A DNA stretch of 32,375 nt from Paenibacillus macquariensis (lineage in GTDB: Bacteria > Bacillota > Bacilli > Paenibacillales > Paenibacillaceae). Under the pieces are notes generated by a model that worked only from the letters and a program-made list of their open reading frames with translations, made no database searches and was not told where the DNA came from. A program made the translations under genes and the position numbers. Positions 1 to 7,238 of the stretch are shown here, one piece after another (the first letter of the stretch is position 1; each line of letters starts with the position of its first letter). The stretch is from contig NZ_FTNK01000027.1 in assembly GCF_900156375.1 (NCBI RefSeq), forward strand, positions 1-32,375, given 5' to 3'.

Positions 1-239
1 GTTCCACCGGTTGCACCAGTTCCACCGGTTGCGCCAGGAAAACCTTGAGACCCTTGATACCCTTGTGGTCCGCGAGGACCAACAACCGTCGGAGTAGTAA
101 CATTCACTTCAGGTGGGGGACATGATACGCATACTACTTTTTTAATAACTTTAATACAGCGTTTCTTTCTTATTCCTTTCGGAGGACAAGCAAATAGGAT
201 TCTCTTTTTACAACGTTTTTTTTTACGTGAACAACTCAA
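1..239 (-). CDS. Collagen-like (Gly-X-Y) surface protein, 5' part only
   Basis: The frame is open from a TTG start to the window edge (79 codons seen). The TTG is chosen because GGGAGGTG lies about 6 bases upstream and no ATG is available. The N-terminus is rich in Lys, Arg and Cys (SCSRKKKRCKKR, then RKKRCIKVIKKVVCVSCPP), followed by a short Thr/Val linker. Gly-X-Y triplets begin about 55 residues in (GPRGPQGYQGSQGFPG) and turn into GATGGT repeats that run off the edge. Such Gly-X-Y/GxT proteins in spore formers are commonly spore-surface (BclA-like) or cell-surface fibres. No classical signal peptide is seen; the basic Cys-rich head may serve as an anchor. The triplet count and C-terminal domain are outside the window. 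The collagen-like nature is certain from the repeats; spore localisation is inference. Confidence 0.85.
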   Translation of the reverse strand, partial: MSCSRKKKRCKKRILFACPPKGIRKKRCIKVIKKVVCVSCPPPEVNVTTPTVVGPRGPQGYQGSQGFPGATGGTGATGG

Positions 240-374
240 TATCGGACACCTCCCTATAGAGATGGTTCATTGTACGCGAGTAGTATATTTTAGGGCTAGA
301 CTAATAGCCTGATTTAGCTAGAATAAAGACTATTTTTAGAATAATAGGTATTTTATTGGCAAAATCACCCTTTG

Positions 375-390
375 TTCAACTAATGGGCAG
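375..390 (+). repeat. Intergenic repeat half-copy (type B)
   Basis: TTCAACTAATGGGCAG differs at one base from the copy at 3962-3977, and both are preceded by CCCTTTG. It carries the ACTAAYGGG core of the hairpin repeat family described at 979-1005 but lacks a clear right arm. Confidence 0.55.
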
Positions 391-486
391 TTTAGCGGAA
401 TGATGATTTATTATTTTACAAATTAGTGAGATAATTATCTGAGGGAGTGAGAATTAATTAGTTCGTCTACTAAGGAGTGACTTCAA

Positions 487-936
487 ATGGATTGTTGTGC
501 ACCATCTAATAGTACAGAAGTTGTAAAAACGGAGTGCCCTACATGTGGTGAAAAAGGTAAAAATGTGCAACTCATAACGCTTAAGTCCCTGCTAAAAGCG
601 TCGGCATTAGAAATCATTGAGCCAGATAACACTTACGTTTTTTGTTCTAATCCTTCTTGCTCTATCGTCTACTTCAACGGGAACCATTCGCAATCGTTTG
701 TGGAGAATGACCTAAAGGTACCAGTGTATCAAAAAAATCAGAGGGCAGATGTGCCTGTGTGTTACTGCTTTGATTGGACGAGAGAGCGACTTCTTCAAGT
801 CATTGACACTGACCTAAAACCTGCAGATCACATCAAAGCTCATGTTCAAGCTGGTCGTTGTGGGTGTGAGGTAAACAACCCTCAAGGTGCTTGTTGCTTA
901 GGCAATGTGAACGCTTTTGTACGAGGACTCAAATAG
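487..936 (+). CDS. CopZ N-terminal-type Zn/[2Fe-2S] Cys-rich metallochaperone-like protein
   Basis: The 149-residue protein has paired cysteines in the arrangement expected for the zinc plus [2Fe-2S] domain first recognised in archaeal CopZ: C17-x2-C20 and C53-x4-C58, then CxC at 92/94, CxC at 125/127 and CC at 136/137. No membrane segment or signal peptide is visible, so it should be cytosolic. Proteins of this type are thought to bind metal or an iron-sulfur cluster and are often found near copper or mercury resistance genes. No metal pump, MerR regulator or reductase lies next to it here; it stands alone. The AAGGAGTG ribosome site 8 bases upstream supports the ATG. The Cys pattern is seen directly, the family call is recognition by pattern, and the metal is unknown. 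Confidence 0.72.
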   Translation: MDCCAPSNSTEVVKTECPTCGEKGKNVQLITLKSLLKASALEIIEPDNTYVFCSNPSCSIVYFNGNHSQSFVENDLKVPVYQKNQRADVPVCYCFDWTRERLLQVIDTDLKPADHIKAHVQAGRCGCEVNNPQGACCLGNVNAFVRGLK

Positions 937-978
937 TTGTAAGCAGAAAACCTATATGGTAAACACAGTGCGGTGTGA

Positions 979-1005
979 TTGAACTAACGGGACACTATAG
1001 TTCAA
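979..1005 (+). repeat. Hairpin repeat, type A, copy 1
   Basis: A perfect 8-bp stem (TTGAACTA paired with TAGTTCAA) encloses the loop ACGGGACACTA. The loop recurs almost unchanged at 7060-7070 and 9936-9946, and in degenerate form at 3912-3921 and 6704-6713, while the stems vary in sequence but largely keep pairing. Confidence 0.7.
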
Positions 1006-1083
1006 ACATCGAGATTAGGGTGATTCAGTTGAGATTTCAAAATCAATTGAGTACTTCCGTTGTTAGCATAAATAAAATCAGAA

Positions 1084-1110
1084 AAAGCACCGCCATTTTT
1101 CGGGGTGCCT
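1084..1110 (-). terminator. Rho-independent terminator of the DedA gene
   Basis: Read on the minus strand, GCACC and GGTGC form a stem followed by TTTTTC. It lies about 140 bases past the dedA-like stop codon and faces the end of the Cys-rich gene, so it may serve both. Confidence 0.5.
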
Positions 1111-1244
1111 TACTCTTTGAGTTCAAATAAATTTAGTCGTTTGCAATAAAGTTCTGTAAAACTCCGAGAAAACAGTCGCGGGAATGGAAGTCATATACAT
1201 GCTATGGAAAGAACGTGTCGAATGAAACCATTCGTCAGTCCTTA

Positions 1245-1853
1245 TTATTGAGAGACGTTCTCCACATTAGTTATTGCTTTTTTCTTTTGGATCATTTTAA
1301 GAGCGCCATACGCGATCACAAGACCAACAATTGCAAATAACACAAACCACATTGTGTGAGACTGGGTTTTCACATTTTTCCAATTTTCTCCCATCTTCAT
1401 GCCAATACTGATAAATATAATAGACCACGGTATACTGGCTGCCAAAGTGTATAAACTAAATTTCCATATATTCATCTTCGTTATTCCGGCAGGTATAGAT
1501 ATTGCATGGCGCACAACAGGGATAAAGCGTGCAAAGAATACAACAGGTGTACCATATCGTTCAAACCAACGATCTGCCAGTTCAATATGTTTTTGTTTGA
1601 TTAAAATAAATTTTCCATACCTTAATAAGAAAGGTCTGCCGCCATAGTATCCTAGTGCATAAATGATACACTGTGCCATAACTCCTCCAATCGAACCTGC
1701 AACAACAGCCCCCCAAAAACCAAGATGTCCATTAAGTACCATGAATCCCGCATAAGCAAGAACAATCTCACTTGGGATAACTTCTATGGCTAGACTCAAT
1801 ATGATTCCGAAATAACCCAATGTTATAATGCTATCCAATAAGTGTTGAAGCAT
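1245..1853 (-). CDS. DedA/VTT-domain membrane protein
   Basis: DedA-family (SNARE-associated/VTT) integral membrane protein of about 202 residues. Several long hydrophobic segments are visible. The family signature is present, with the Gly-rich GSIGGVMAQCIIYALGYYGG stretch and, later, FFARFIPVVRHAISIPAG with its conserved Arg and Pro residues. DedA proteins are linked to undecaprenyl-phosphate or phospholipid translocation and membrane homeostasis; the exact substrate cannot be read from sequence. The start is placed at the second ATG (1853) because AAAAAAGGA lies 9 bases upstream of it, while the first ATG (1862) overlaps that ribosome site. It is monocistronic, between convergent and unrelated neighbours. 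Confidence 0.9.
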   Translation of the reverse strand: MLQHLLDSIITLGYFGIILSLAIEVIPSEIVLAYAGFMVLNGHLGFWGAVVAGSIGGVMAQCIIYALGYYGGRPFLLRYGKFILIKQKHIELADRWFERYGTPVVFFARFIPVVRHAISIPAGITKMNIWKFSLYTLAASIPWSIIFISIGMKMGENWKNVKTQSHTMWFVLFAIVGLVIAYGALKMIQKKKAITNVENVSQ

Positions 1854-2039
1854 ATTACACATCCTTTTTTATCTATGAATTAATCCACTTAAAGTCTAAA
1901 ATCAACGCTTAATTCGCATATTCTTCATGAACGCTACCATGTCTAGATAAAAAAAATGAAAGAGAAGAAAAAGTGTTAAGAGCAACGATAACGATAGACG
2001 TCTAAACAAAAACCATTTTTACACATCGAAGCAAAACAA

Positions 2040-2068
2040 AACCGCCACCTATAAAGGTGTGACGTTTA
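2040..2068 (-). terminator. Terminator behind the NlpC/P60 remnant
   Basis: A CACCT/AGGTG stem with loop ATAA, extended by weaker pairs. On the minus strand it is followed by a T-rich tract (GGTTTTGTTTTG), and it lies just past the remnant's stop codon. Confidence 0.5.
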
Positions 2069-2077
2069 TTTTATTAT

Positions 2078-2239
2078 TCAAAGTACACGGGGTTCCGAAG
2101 CATAATGGTTACTCCACCATCCGTGATTCATATCCTCGTAGGTAACGCCAGCACTACCGTTACCTACGAGGTGAATCGGGGAATAAAAGAATATCAAGTC
2201 GCCGGGCTGCAGTTGATTCCGCGGCACGAAGTCCATTGG
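2078..2239 (-). pseudogene. C-terminal remnant of an NlpC/P60 cell-wall hydrolase
   Basis: Minus-strand translation gives LQPGDLIFFYSPIHLVGNGS and then VTYEDMNHGWWSNHYASEPRVL before a stop. QPGDLIFFYSP followed by xHVG-like residues is the catalytic-His segment of NlpC/P60 endopeptidases, and the end resembles the ARRVL tails common in that family. The spacing after the His segment is too short (HVGxYxGNG appears collapsed). A TAG stop lies at 2240-2242, and upstream coding continues only in another frame, with no Cys-containing catalytic half. It is therefore a broken tail. The match is by pattern recognition. Confidence 0.55.
2134..2171. repeat. Perfect 14-bp inverted repeat inside the NlpC/P60 remnant
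   Basis: CCTCGTAGGTAACG and CGTTACCTACGAGG are exact inverse complements with a 10-base spacer. No T tract follows, so it is not an obvious terminator. Confidence 0.8.
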
Positions 2240-2305
2240 CTACGTATTCTGAATTATCTTTCCGCACAGTTAGTACAAAATCAGCTTTTTCAGCATCGAG
2301 TGAAT

Positions 2306-3511
2306 TTAGCTAAGTGCGGTTAGGAGGGATTCCAGCGCCGTTTTACACGCTTCAGCGTCTTGATGTGCAGCGCGTAGTTGTCTCAATACCTTATCTATGG
2401 AATTGTCAATTTCTGTCCACTTCGTCTTGTTTATTGGTTTGAGTCGAGCCTGAGCGGTATCCCAAGCGGTCTCCAAATCACTAACGTGTGACTTTGCGGC
2501 GGACAAATTCCCTGCTTGCACTAAACTTAGTGTATCTTCCGTAATTTTTCGGAAATTAGATATATCACCCTGCGGGAAGGCTTGCGTGACGGATCCAGAC
2601 GAATCCCCCTGTGGTAAGGCATCTTGTAGCGTAGCATGACGCCAAAAATAGCCAGTTCCGGCCGCAAGCACCAGTACACATATAACCACCGCAGTTTGCC
2701 AGAAAACGGAATTTTGTTTTGTATCAGTTACTGCCTTTCTTGATGTGGCGATCAAATCCCGCTTGGTGACAGAAAGGAAAATTACTATCAACATAATCGC
2801 TAAAATGAATATTGCGCTTGTTACAGTTGCACCTAATCCCAACCCGCCGTTATCTTGCGGTTGTGAAAGGAGGTCCCCCAACGAAGCACCCAAAGGACGC
2901 GTCATGATATAGGCAATCCAAAATGCTAATACAGAATCAAGCCCCAATCGCCAAGCGACTGTCACGGAGGCAATTACCGCACAAACTATGACACCTGTAG
3001 CTAGGTAACCGAGACCAAGGCTCTCTGCCATTAGGTCGCCAGACGCCGTACCAAGTGCAAATGTGAAAAGGATTGTTAGCCAATAAAAGGCTTCCCTACG
3101 TTTAGTGAATATTGAATGGATAGAGAGCGTTTTCTCCTTGGCGTACCATAAGGCAAAGGTCAACACCAAGAACACACTGAAAACTATAGCGCTCACTTCA
3201 AGAGGGATACCCATGTTGTCTGTCAGATTGTCTGTAACAAGTGTTCCAAAGATACTTATCAAGAATACTGTCAACCAATAAAAGCTCGGTATATATTTCT
3301 TCGCCTTAAATTGAAGGAACATCGCAACTAGCAACAAGGCTCCAATTACAATGGAGGTACCAGTCAGACCAAAACCGAGATTGACGTTCAGAAAATCAGC
3401 TGCAGTCTCACCGACTGTGGTACATAAGATTTTTATAATCCAGAAATAAAGGGTTACCTCGGGAACTTTACTTAACATGCTTGTAGTTTCATTTGTTTTG
3501 ATCGTTTCCAT
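2306..3511 (-). CDS. COG4705-type multi-pass membrane protein
   Basis: About 401 residues: a polytopic N-terminal part (roughly 1-290) built of repeated units, each with long hydrophobic helices and an acidic/Gly motif (TTVGETAADFL, LVTDNLTDNMG, TASGDLMAESLG, RPLGASLGDLL). One more helix (about 290-310) is followed by a soluble, helical C-terminal tail of about 95 residues. The repeated G-E/D-x-x-x-D pattern is typical of the uncharacterised membrane-anchored COG4705 family; the transported substrate is not established from sequence. The start is set at the internal ATG at 3511, which has AAAAGGAGA 8 bases upstream. The longer frame from 3559 would read through that ribosome site. No operon partner is present. 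Confidence 0.75.
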   Translation of the reverse strand: METIKTNETTSMLSKVPEVTLYFWIIKILCTTVGETAADFLNVNLGFGLTGTSIVIGALLLVAMFLQFKAKKYIPSFYWLTVFLISIFGTLVTDNLTDNMGIPLEVSAIVFSVFLVLTFALWYAKEKTLSIHSIFTKRREAFYWLTILFTFALGTASGDLMAESLGLGYLATGVIVCAVIASVTVAWRLGLDSVLAFWIAYIMTRPLGASLGDLLSQPQDNGGLGLGATVTSAIFILAIMLIVIFLSVTKRDLIATSRKAVTDTKQNSVFWQTAVVICVLVLAAGTGYFWRHATLQDALPQGDSSGSVTQAFPQGDISNFRKITEDTLSLVQAGNLSAAKSHVSDLETAWDTAQARLKPINKTKWTEIDNSIDKVLRQLRAAHQDAEACKTALESLLTALS

Positions 3512-3903
3512 TTTGCTATCTCCTTTTAAAGATTTTTTTATACGCTTCACAATTTCCAATAACGTTCCGTTTCATAACTACTCGAATCAGCCACCGAGTT
3601 TGCTCGGAGAACTGTTTCACATGCTCTGTTGCGACAGTAAGAGTAGGTAGGGTGGCCGGGACTACATCAGAAGAATATTGATTTTTTATCCATTTGTCTT
3701 CCCCATACTTGTTATTGTATAAGCTTCACATGAGAAAATAATGAGAATTAGATTTTTTTGAAGATCTCTGAAAGAGAGACTATCTGAAAAGTATGGAATC
3801 TCAAAATCGTCAGATCTAGTAAAAAAGTATTAGACTGGCCTCAACTATAAAAACAGTGGAAGCCGTGGACGAGAAAATAAAGTCCTAGATTGTCGCTGTT
3901 TTA
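3512..3903. other. Gene-poor stretch upstream of the COG4705-type gene
   Basis: No gene can be supported. On the minus strand a stop-free frame of about 60 codons (around 3526-3718) ends just before the COG4705-type start, but it has no usable start codon or ribosome site and I do not recognise its translation. The segment probably carries the COG4705-type promoter, which I cannot place. Confidence 0.4.
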
Positions 3904-3929
3904 TTGAGCTAACGTACCCTATAATTCAA
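3904..3929 (+). repeat. Hairpin repeat, type A, copy 2 (degenerate)
   Basis: TTGAGCTA and TAATTCAA pair with one mismatch around a loop beginning ACGTACCC, at the place where other copies have ACGGGACAC. Confidence 0.5.
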
Positions 3930-3934
3930 TAATG

Positions 3935-3960
3935 AAAGGGCTGCCGAGAGGTAGCCCTTT
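3935..3960 (+). terminator. 11-bp stem with GAGA tetraloop, part of the repeat unit
   Basis: AAAGGGCTGCC and GGTAGCCCTTT pair over 11 bp (one G-T pair) around GAGA. The right arm runs into the type B half-copy at 3962. It has the form of a terminator but has no convincing gene upstream. Confidence 0.6.
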
Positions 3961-3961
3961 G

Positions 3962-3977
3962 TTCAACTAACGGGCAG
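3962..3977 (+). repeat. Intergenic repeat half-copy (type B)
   Basis: TTCAACTAACGGGCAG. The broken kinase frame begins at the next base, so this repeat marks the 5' break of that gene. Confidence 0.6.
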
Positions 3978-4508
3978 AAAAGTATTATAACCACCCTTAT
4001 TGATTTCAAACTTGATATTATTGAAATATCTTCGAAGGGGCGATATCATGAAATATGGAGATTAGCGTATAAATTTCGTCAAGACATTTTTGAAGTCGCC
4101 GCCGGAAGTGATATGTACGGAATTATATTCACTTATGTATGGGGATTCGATTTGCAGAGTGATAGGGACCATGTCGATAAAGTTTGTAAAATATTTGAAG
4201 ACAAAGATGGAGTAGTTTATTTTGTTGAGCTTGAAGCCGACCTTGAGGAGAGAATTGAGCGTAACAAAACTCCTCATAGACTTGAACATAAACCAACAAA
4301 GAGTGATATCGCTAGCTCTGAACAGGATCTAAAATTGACAATGGAGCAACATCGATTGAACTCGTACGAGGGAGAAATTAAAAGAGAGAATTACATCAGA
4401 ATCAACAACACGAAATTAACTGCTTGTGAAGTTGCCGAAATCATTAAGAACAGATTCAATTTATACCAGAAAGTAGATGTGCAGCAGCACTGGCTCAATC
4501 TGAATTAG
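3978..4508 (+). pseudogene. P-loop nucleotide kinase-like gene lacking its 5' end
   Basis: Translated without demanding a start codon, the frame is open from 3978 to the stop at 4508 (about 176 codons). It reads through DIFEVAAGSDMYGIIFTYVW, VYFVELEADLEERIERNKTP, RLEHKPTKSDI and YIRINNTKLTACEVAEIIKN. This is the middle and C-terminal part of the small AAA/shikimate-kinase-like ATP-binding proteins, including the Arg-rich lid (ERIERNKTPHR). The N-terminal P-loop (GPxxxGKxT) and the following strand are absent; no GxxxxGK is found in any frame just upstream. The longest ATG-initiated frame (4113) would lose still more of the core. I judge it a 5' truncation at the repeat, non-functional as a kinase. 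Confidence 0.7.
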
Positions 4509-4513
4509 TTTGA

Positions 4514-4688
4514 TTACATGATTTTCGACTTCAGAAGATATTGCTTTTTTATGGTGTTTGATTCTGACTGTTCCTTAAAATACACTGCACGACACAATTC
4601 ATTCGATGGTCGCTCGTAACTAATTATGGCCCCAGTGGGATTACCGTTATCATAAAGACAAACCTGGAACGGCCTTTTTAATGTTCAT
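4514..4688 (-). pseudogene. Small unrecognised reading frame with one-base frameshift
   Basis: On the minus strand an ATG at 4688 begins MNIK; then a run of five A's puts the rest one base out of frame. If one A is ignored the product is about 57 residues, containing RPFQVCLYDNGNPTGAIISY and YFKEQSESNTIKKQYLLKSK, and ends with TAA at 4514. The composition and codon use look like real protein. I do not recognise a family. No good ribosome site precedes the ATG. It may be a pseudogene, a sequencing error in the homopolymer, or a remnant. Confidence 0.35.
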
Positions 4689-4888
4689 TTTATTTAGGAT
4701 AGGTGATAACTATGAAGAAATTAAAGAGGCTTAAGGATTCAACTCAACTGTGGAGGGAGAGGGATACCTTTGGGGTCATTGGGACGGGACGAAGAGTATA
4801 GGCGTAAATTGCAGAAGGTAAATCCTTTTACCGGATGATGATGTATTGATATCTCAACTGACTGTGCTTGGTAGGGGAAATCTTTATT

Positions 4889-4940
4889 TTATGAATATAA
4901 GTTCTTGTCCAATACTTGATGCAAGAACTTATATTCATAA
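4889..4940. repeat. Perfect 19-bp inverted repeat, 14-base spacer
   Basis: TTATGAATATAAGTTCTTG (4889-4907) is exactly inverted at 4922-4940. It is AT-rich and lacks a flanking T tract. It lies past the APC permease terminator and belongs to no recognised gene. Confidence 0.85.
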
Positions 4941-4986
4941 CCGTCTTAGATTTCTCATGGACCAAACGGCGCTGCGCGTCTGGCGG

Positions 4987-5016
4987 AAAGGCGCCCATCT
5001 TATGATGGACGCCTTT
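4987..5016 (-). terminator. Terminator of the APC permease gene
   Basis: GGCGCCCATC and GATGGACGCC pair with one mismatch around TTAT, flanked by AAA and TTT, about 30 bases past the permease stop on the minus strand. Confidence 0.75.
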
Positions 5017-5044
5017 CCTAAATTCAACGCTGCCTGACCTTACA

Positions 5045-6448
5045 TTATTTTGTTTGGACTTTCTGATACCGCAGCAGAAGCGGATAGAATAGGATGCCGC
5101 TGACAATCAGCGCGAGTCCAAGCAGGAACGTCTTGAGATCCGCGGTGCCCACCACGATGACCCATAGCGAGTAGATGGCGGCCAAAGCCGCAATGATCCC
5201 CTCGGTCATCCGCTCCTTCTGCAGCGAGTAGGTTTCGCCGGTCCAGGTCAGCTTGAGGTGGTAGAGTGATGCTATCAGATAAGGCACCAGATAGGCGAGC
5301 GTAGCGATATAGATAATAAAATCAAACGCCGCCGAGATGGAACCCGAGATCGTGGACAGCAGCAAAATCTGGCCGAGTGCGACGGAGATCCAGAGTGATA
5401 CCGTCGGCATGCCCTTACTATTCTCCTTGGAAAAGAACGGCAGGAACACACCCTGCTTGGCCGCCTGGAACGGCACCTCGGCACTAAGCAGCACCCAGCC
5501 GATCGTGGAGCCGAGCAGACTGATCAGTCCGAGGCCTGCGAGCAGCTTGCCGCCGATGGGTCCTAGCACAGTGGAAATGCCGTCCACCAAGGGGTTCTGG
5601 GAAGCCATCAGTTGGTCCTGTGTCAGCAGACCCATAGTCAGGATGCTGATGCCGACATACAGCACGAAGGATATCAGCAGCCCTGCGATGGTCGCGCGGC
5701 GGATATCCTGCTTGCGGTGGGCGCGTGCGGCGAAGACCATTGCGGATTCCACGCCGATGAAAGCCCACAACGTTGCAATCGCGGCCGCGTTAACCTGGGA
5801 GAGCAGGCCAAGCGTCTGCCCGCTGTCATTGGTGCGCGGAGCCAGGAATGGCCCGATATTGCTCTGTTGGAACGCAAAGAGGGCAATCACGATGAAGAGC
5901 GCAAAGCCGATGACCTTGGTCACCGTAGCGAAAAAATTCAATCGCCCCGCGCTATTCATGCCTTTTAGGCAGATGGCATGCGTTCCCCATAGCAGTACCG
6001 AGCAGACGAGGAACGTCAGGGCATTGCCCGCTTTTAATGTGAAGCTCCCGAAGGTCAGCCATACCTTGTTACTAGTAAGCACCGGGAAGAAGGTAGACAG
6101 GTAGCTCGCGAACGTAGTGATAACCGCCACAAAACCGGCGATATTGCCGAGCCAGTATCCCCAGGTAGACATAAAGCCGGCCATGAGAGAGCCGTGCGAA
6201 CCTTCACGAAACAGCTCCTTCGCATAGATTTGCGGGCCGCCGCTGAGCTCAGGCTTGCGGACAGCCAGACTGCCGAAGACAAGCGCCAGCATAAGTACAC
6301 CTAGTCCTGTAGAGGACCAGGCCAGAATAACCCCGGCAGGACTCGCCGCTTCCGACAGAGATCGAGGCAGCATGAAGATTCCGGAACCAACCATGTTACC
6401 GACCACGAGGGCGGTCAGGATCCAGAAGCCTAATTTATGTCTGGTCAT
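5045..6448 (-). CDS. APC-superfamily amino-acid permease (basic amino acid/antiporter type)
   Basis: 467 residues with about 12 hydrophobic segments. The N-terminal signature VGNMVGSGIFMLPRSL is the unwound first helix of APC transporters that binds the amino group of the substrate. SGGPQIYAKELF in the second/third segment and a conserved Glu in AFIGVESAMVFAARA fit the basic amino acid/polyamine antiporter branch (arginine:ornithine, lysine:cadaverine types). The substrate cannot be fixed from sequence and no decarboxylase or arc gene is adjacent. AAGGGG sits upstream of the ATG. GC content in this gene is clearly higher than in its AT-rich neighbours, and the reverse and shifted frames are unusually open as a result, suggesting a separate origin. 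It is monocistronic with its own terminator. Confidence 0.88.
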   Translation of the reverse strand: MTRHKLGFWILTALVVGNMVGSGIFMLPRSLSEAASPAGVILAWSSTGLGVLMLALVFGSLAVRKPELSGGPQIYAKELFREGSHGSLMAGFMSTWGYWLGNIAGFVAVITTFASYLSTFFPVLTSNKVWLTFGSFTLKAGNALTFLVCSVLLWGTHAICLKGMNSAGRLNFFATVTKVIGFALFIVIALFAFQQSNIGPFLAPRTNDSGQTLGLLSQVNAAAIATLWAFIGVESAMVFAARAHRKQDIRRATIAGLLISFVLYVGISILTMGLLTQDQLMASQNPLVDGISTVLGPIGGKLLAGLGLISLLGSTIGWVLLSAEVPFQAAKQGVFLPFFSKENSKGMPTVSLWISVALGQILLLSTISGSISAAFDFIIYIATLAYLVPYLIASLYHLKLTWTGETYSLQKERMTEGIIAALAAIYSLWVIVVGTADLKTFLLGLALIVSGILFYPLLLRYQKVQTK

Positions 6449-6694
6449 GATGATAAACCCCTTTTGTAAAGTTTTGAAAATTCTCTGGCTGATATAAAAA
6501 AATGAACTGACAGGTACCTATAATACACTTTCTTCTGCTAAAGCGCCAGAGTGAATTTCAGGAGAGTTCTTATTTTGTGCAGCGGGTAAGTTTAAATCTC
6601 GAGGGACAAGAACATGTAATCATAACCGATTAGATATTTGTCTAATGAAAGATGAAGTGACAGCTTTAGAAAAGTTGGGCTTGTTTCGGTATCA

Positions 6695-6722
6695 TTTAAA
6701 CTAACAGACAGGATAGTTAAAT
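6695..6722 (+). repeat. Hairpin repeat, type A, copy 3 (divergent)
   Basis: TTTAAACTA and TAGTTAAAT pair with a bulge around ACAGACAGGA. Stem bases differ from other copies but pairing is retained. Confidence 0.5.
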
Positions 6723-7051
6723 ATTTACAACATCATCGCAATAGCATTCTTGTACAATTGTTCACTCGAGCGAAGTACAGTTTTAGAATCCAACTGATTA
6801 TGAAAAAGTGATCTTATGGGGAAAGTACTATTTTGGCTTATCAAATGATCAATAGTGCTGGTCCCCTATGGGCAAAAACGAACTACTTTGTTATGGTTTG
6901 GGAGCTTAAAGCTATCCTATCCACCAACACTTGCTCCATTCATCACTGGAGTTCAAATACTCTGAATCGCATATTGATGTGGTCGTTACGGTAATCCCGT
7001 ATGTCGGTCCGCATCTCCCCCTAATTGGGCGGACATAGTGAAGAAATGGCA

Positions 7052-7078
7052 TTAAGCTAACGGGACACATTAGTTGAA
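7052..7078 (+). repeat. Hairpin repeat, type A, copy 4
   Basis: TTAAGCTA and TAGTTGAA flank a loop beginning ACGGGACACAT; pairing uses one G-T wobble and one mismatch. Confidence 0.65.
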
Positions 7079-7155
7079 TAAGGATTCCAGAGACAGTCAA
7101 CAGATCAATTGGTGATTCTTTTCTGTCGCATCTGGACGATTATACGCAACACCAA

Positions 7156-7180
7156 CAGCACCTTGAAGGGTGTTTTTATT
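7156..7180 (+). terminator. Terminator-like hairpin before the lysis cassette
   Basis: CACC and GGGTG form a short stem followed by TTTTTATTTT, about 60 bases upstream of the holin start. It probably closes a lost upstream phage gene. Confidence 0.5.
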
Positions 7181-7238
7181 TTGCCCTTGGAGCAGATCCA
7201 GGGGCTATTTTTATAACTGAGATTGGGGGAGATGTAGC

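Larger units (their letters stand above)
4689..5044. other. Gene-poor stretch with a short reading frame, an inverted repeat and a terminator
   Basis: A 29-codon frame from ATG 4712 (MKKLKRLKDSTQLWRERD, stop about 4799) has a weak AGGTGAT site. A possible continuation in a shifted frame (HWDGTKSIGVNCRR, stop near 4821) suggests a broken small gene I cannot name. The rest holds the inverted repeat at 4889-4940 and the permease terminator. Confidence 0.35.
6449..7238. other. Long gene-poor stretch with hairpin repeats
   Basis: No coding region can be supported on either strand. It contains type A hairpins at 6695-6722 and 7052-7078, a CTCTGGC/GCCAGAG inverted pair (6483-6489 and 6545-6551) in the presumed leader of the permease, a GTCCGC/GCGGAC pair near 7010-7035, and a terminator-like hairpin at 7156-7180. 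Confidence 0.5.

Noticed and set aside
1..60. Repetitive GTTCCACCGGTTGCACC units as a possible CRISPR or DNA repeat
   Set aside because: They are the codon-level repeats of a Gly-X-Y protein, with no spacers.
2105..2323. 72-codon plus-strand frame
   Set aside because: It is antisense to the NlpC/P60 remnant and the end of the COG4705-type gene; the minus-strand reading is the meaningful one.
3526..3718. Minus-strand open frame upstream of the COG4705-type gene
   Set aside because: No start codon with ribosome site and no familiar motif; not enough to call a gene.
5275..6497. Several long frames opposite or shifted to the APC permease (up to 255 codons)
   Set aside because: They are shadows caused by the high GC of the permease gene; they lack ribosome sites and recognisable motifs.
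6483..6551. CTCTGGC/GCCAGAG inverted pair as a T-box or riboswitch of the permease
   Set aside because: Only 7 bp with a spacer of over 50 bases, and no T-box or other riboswitch core motif was found.
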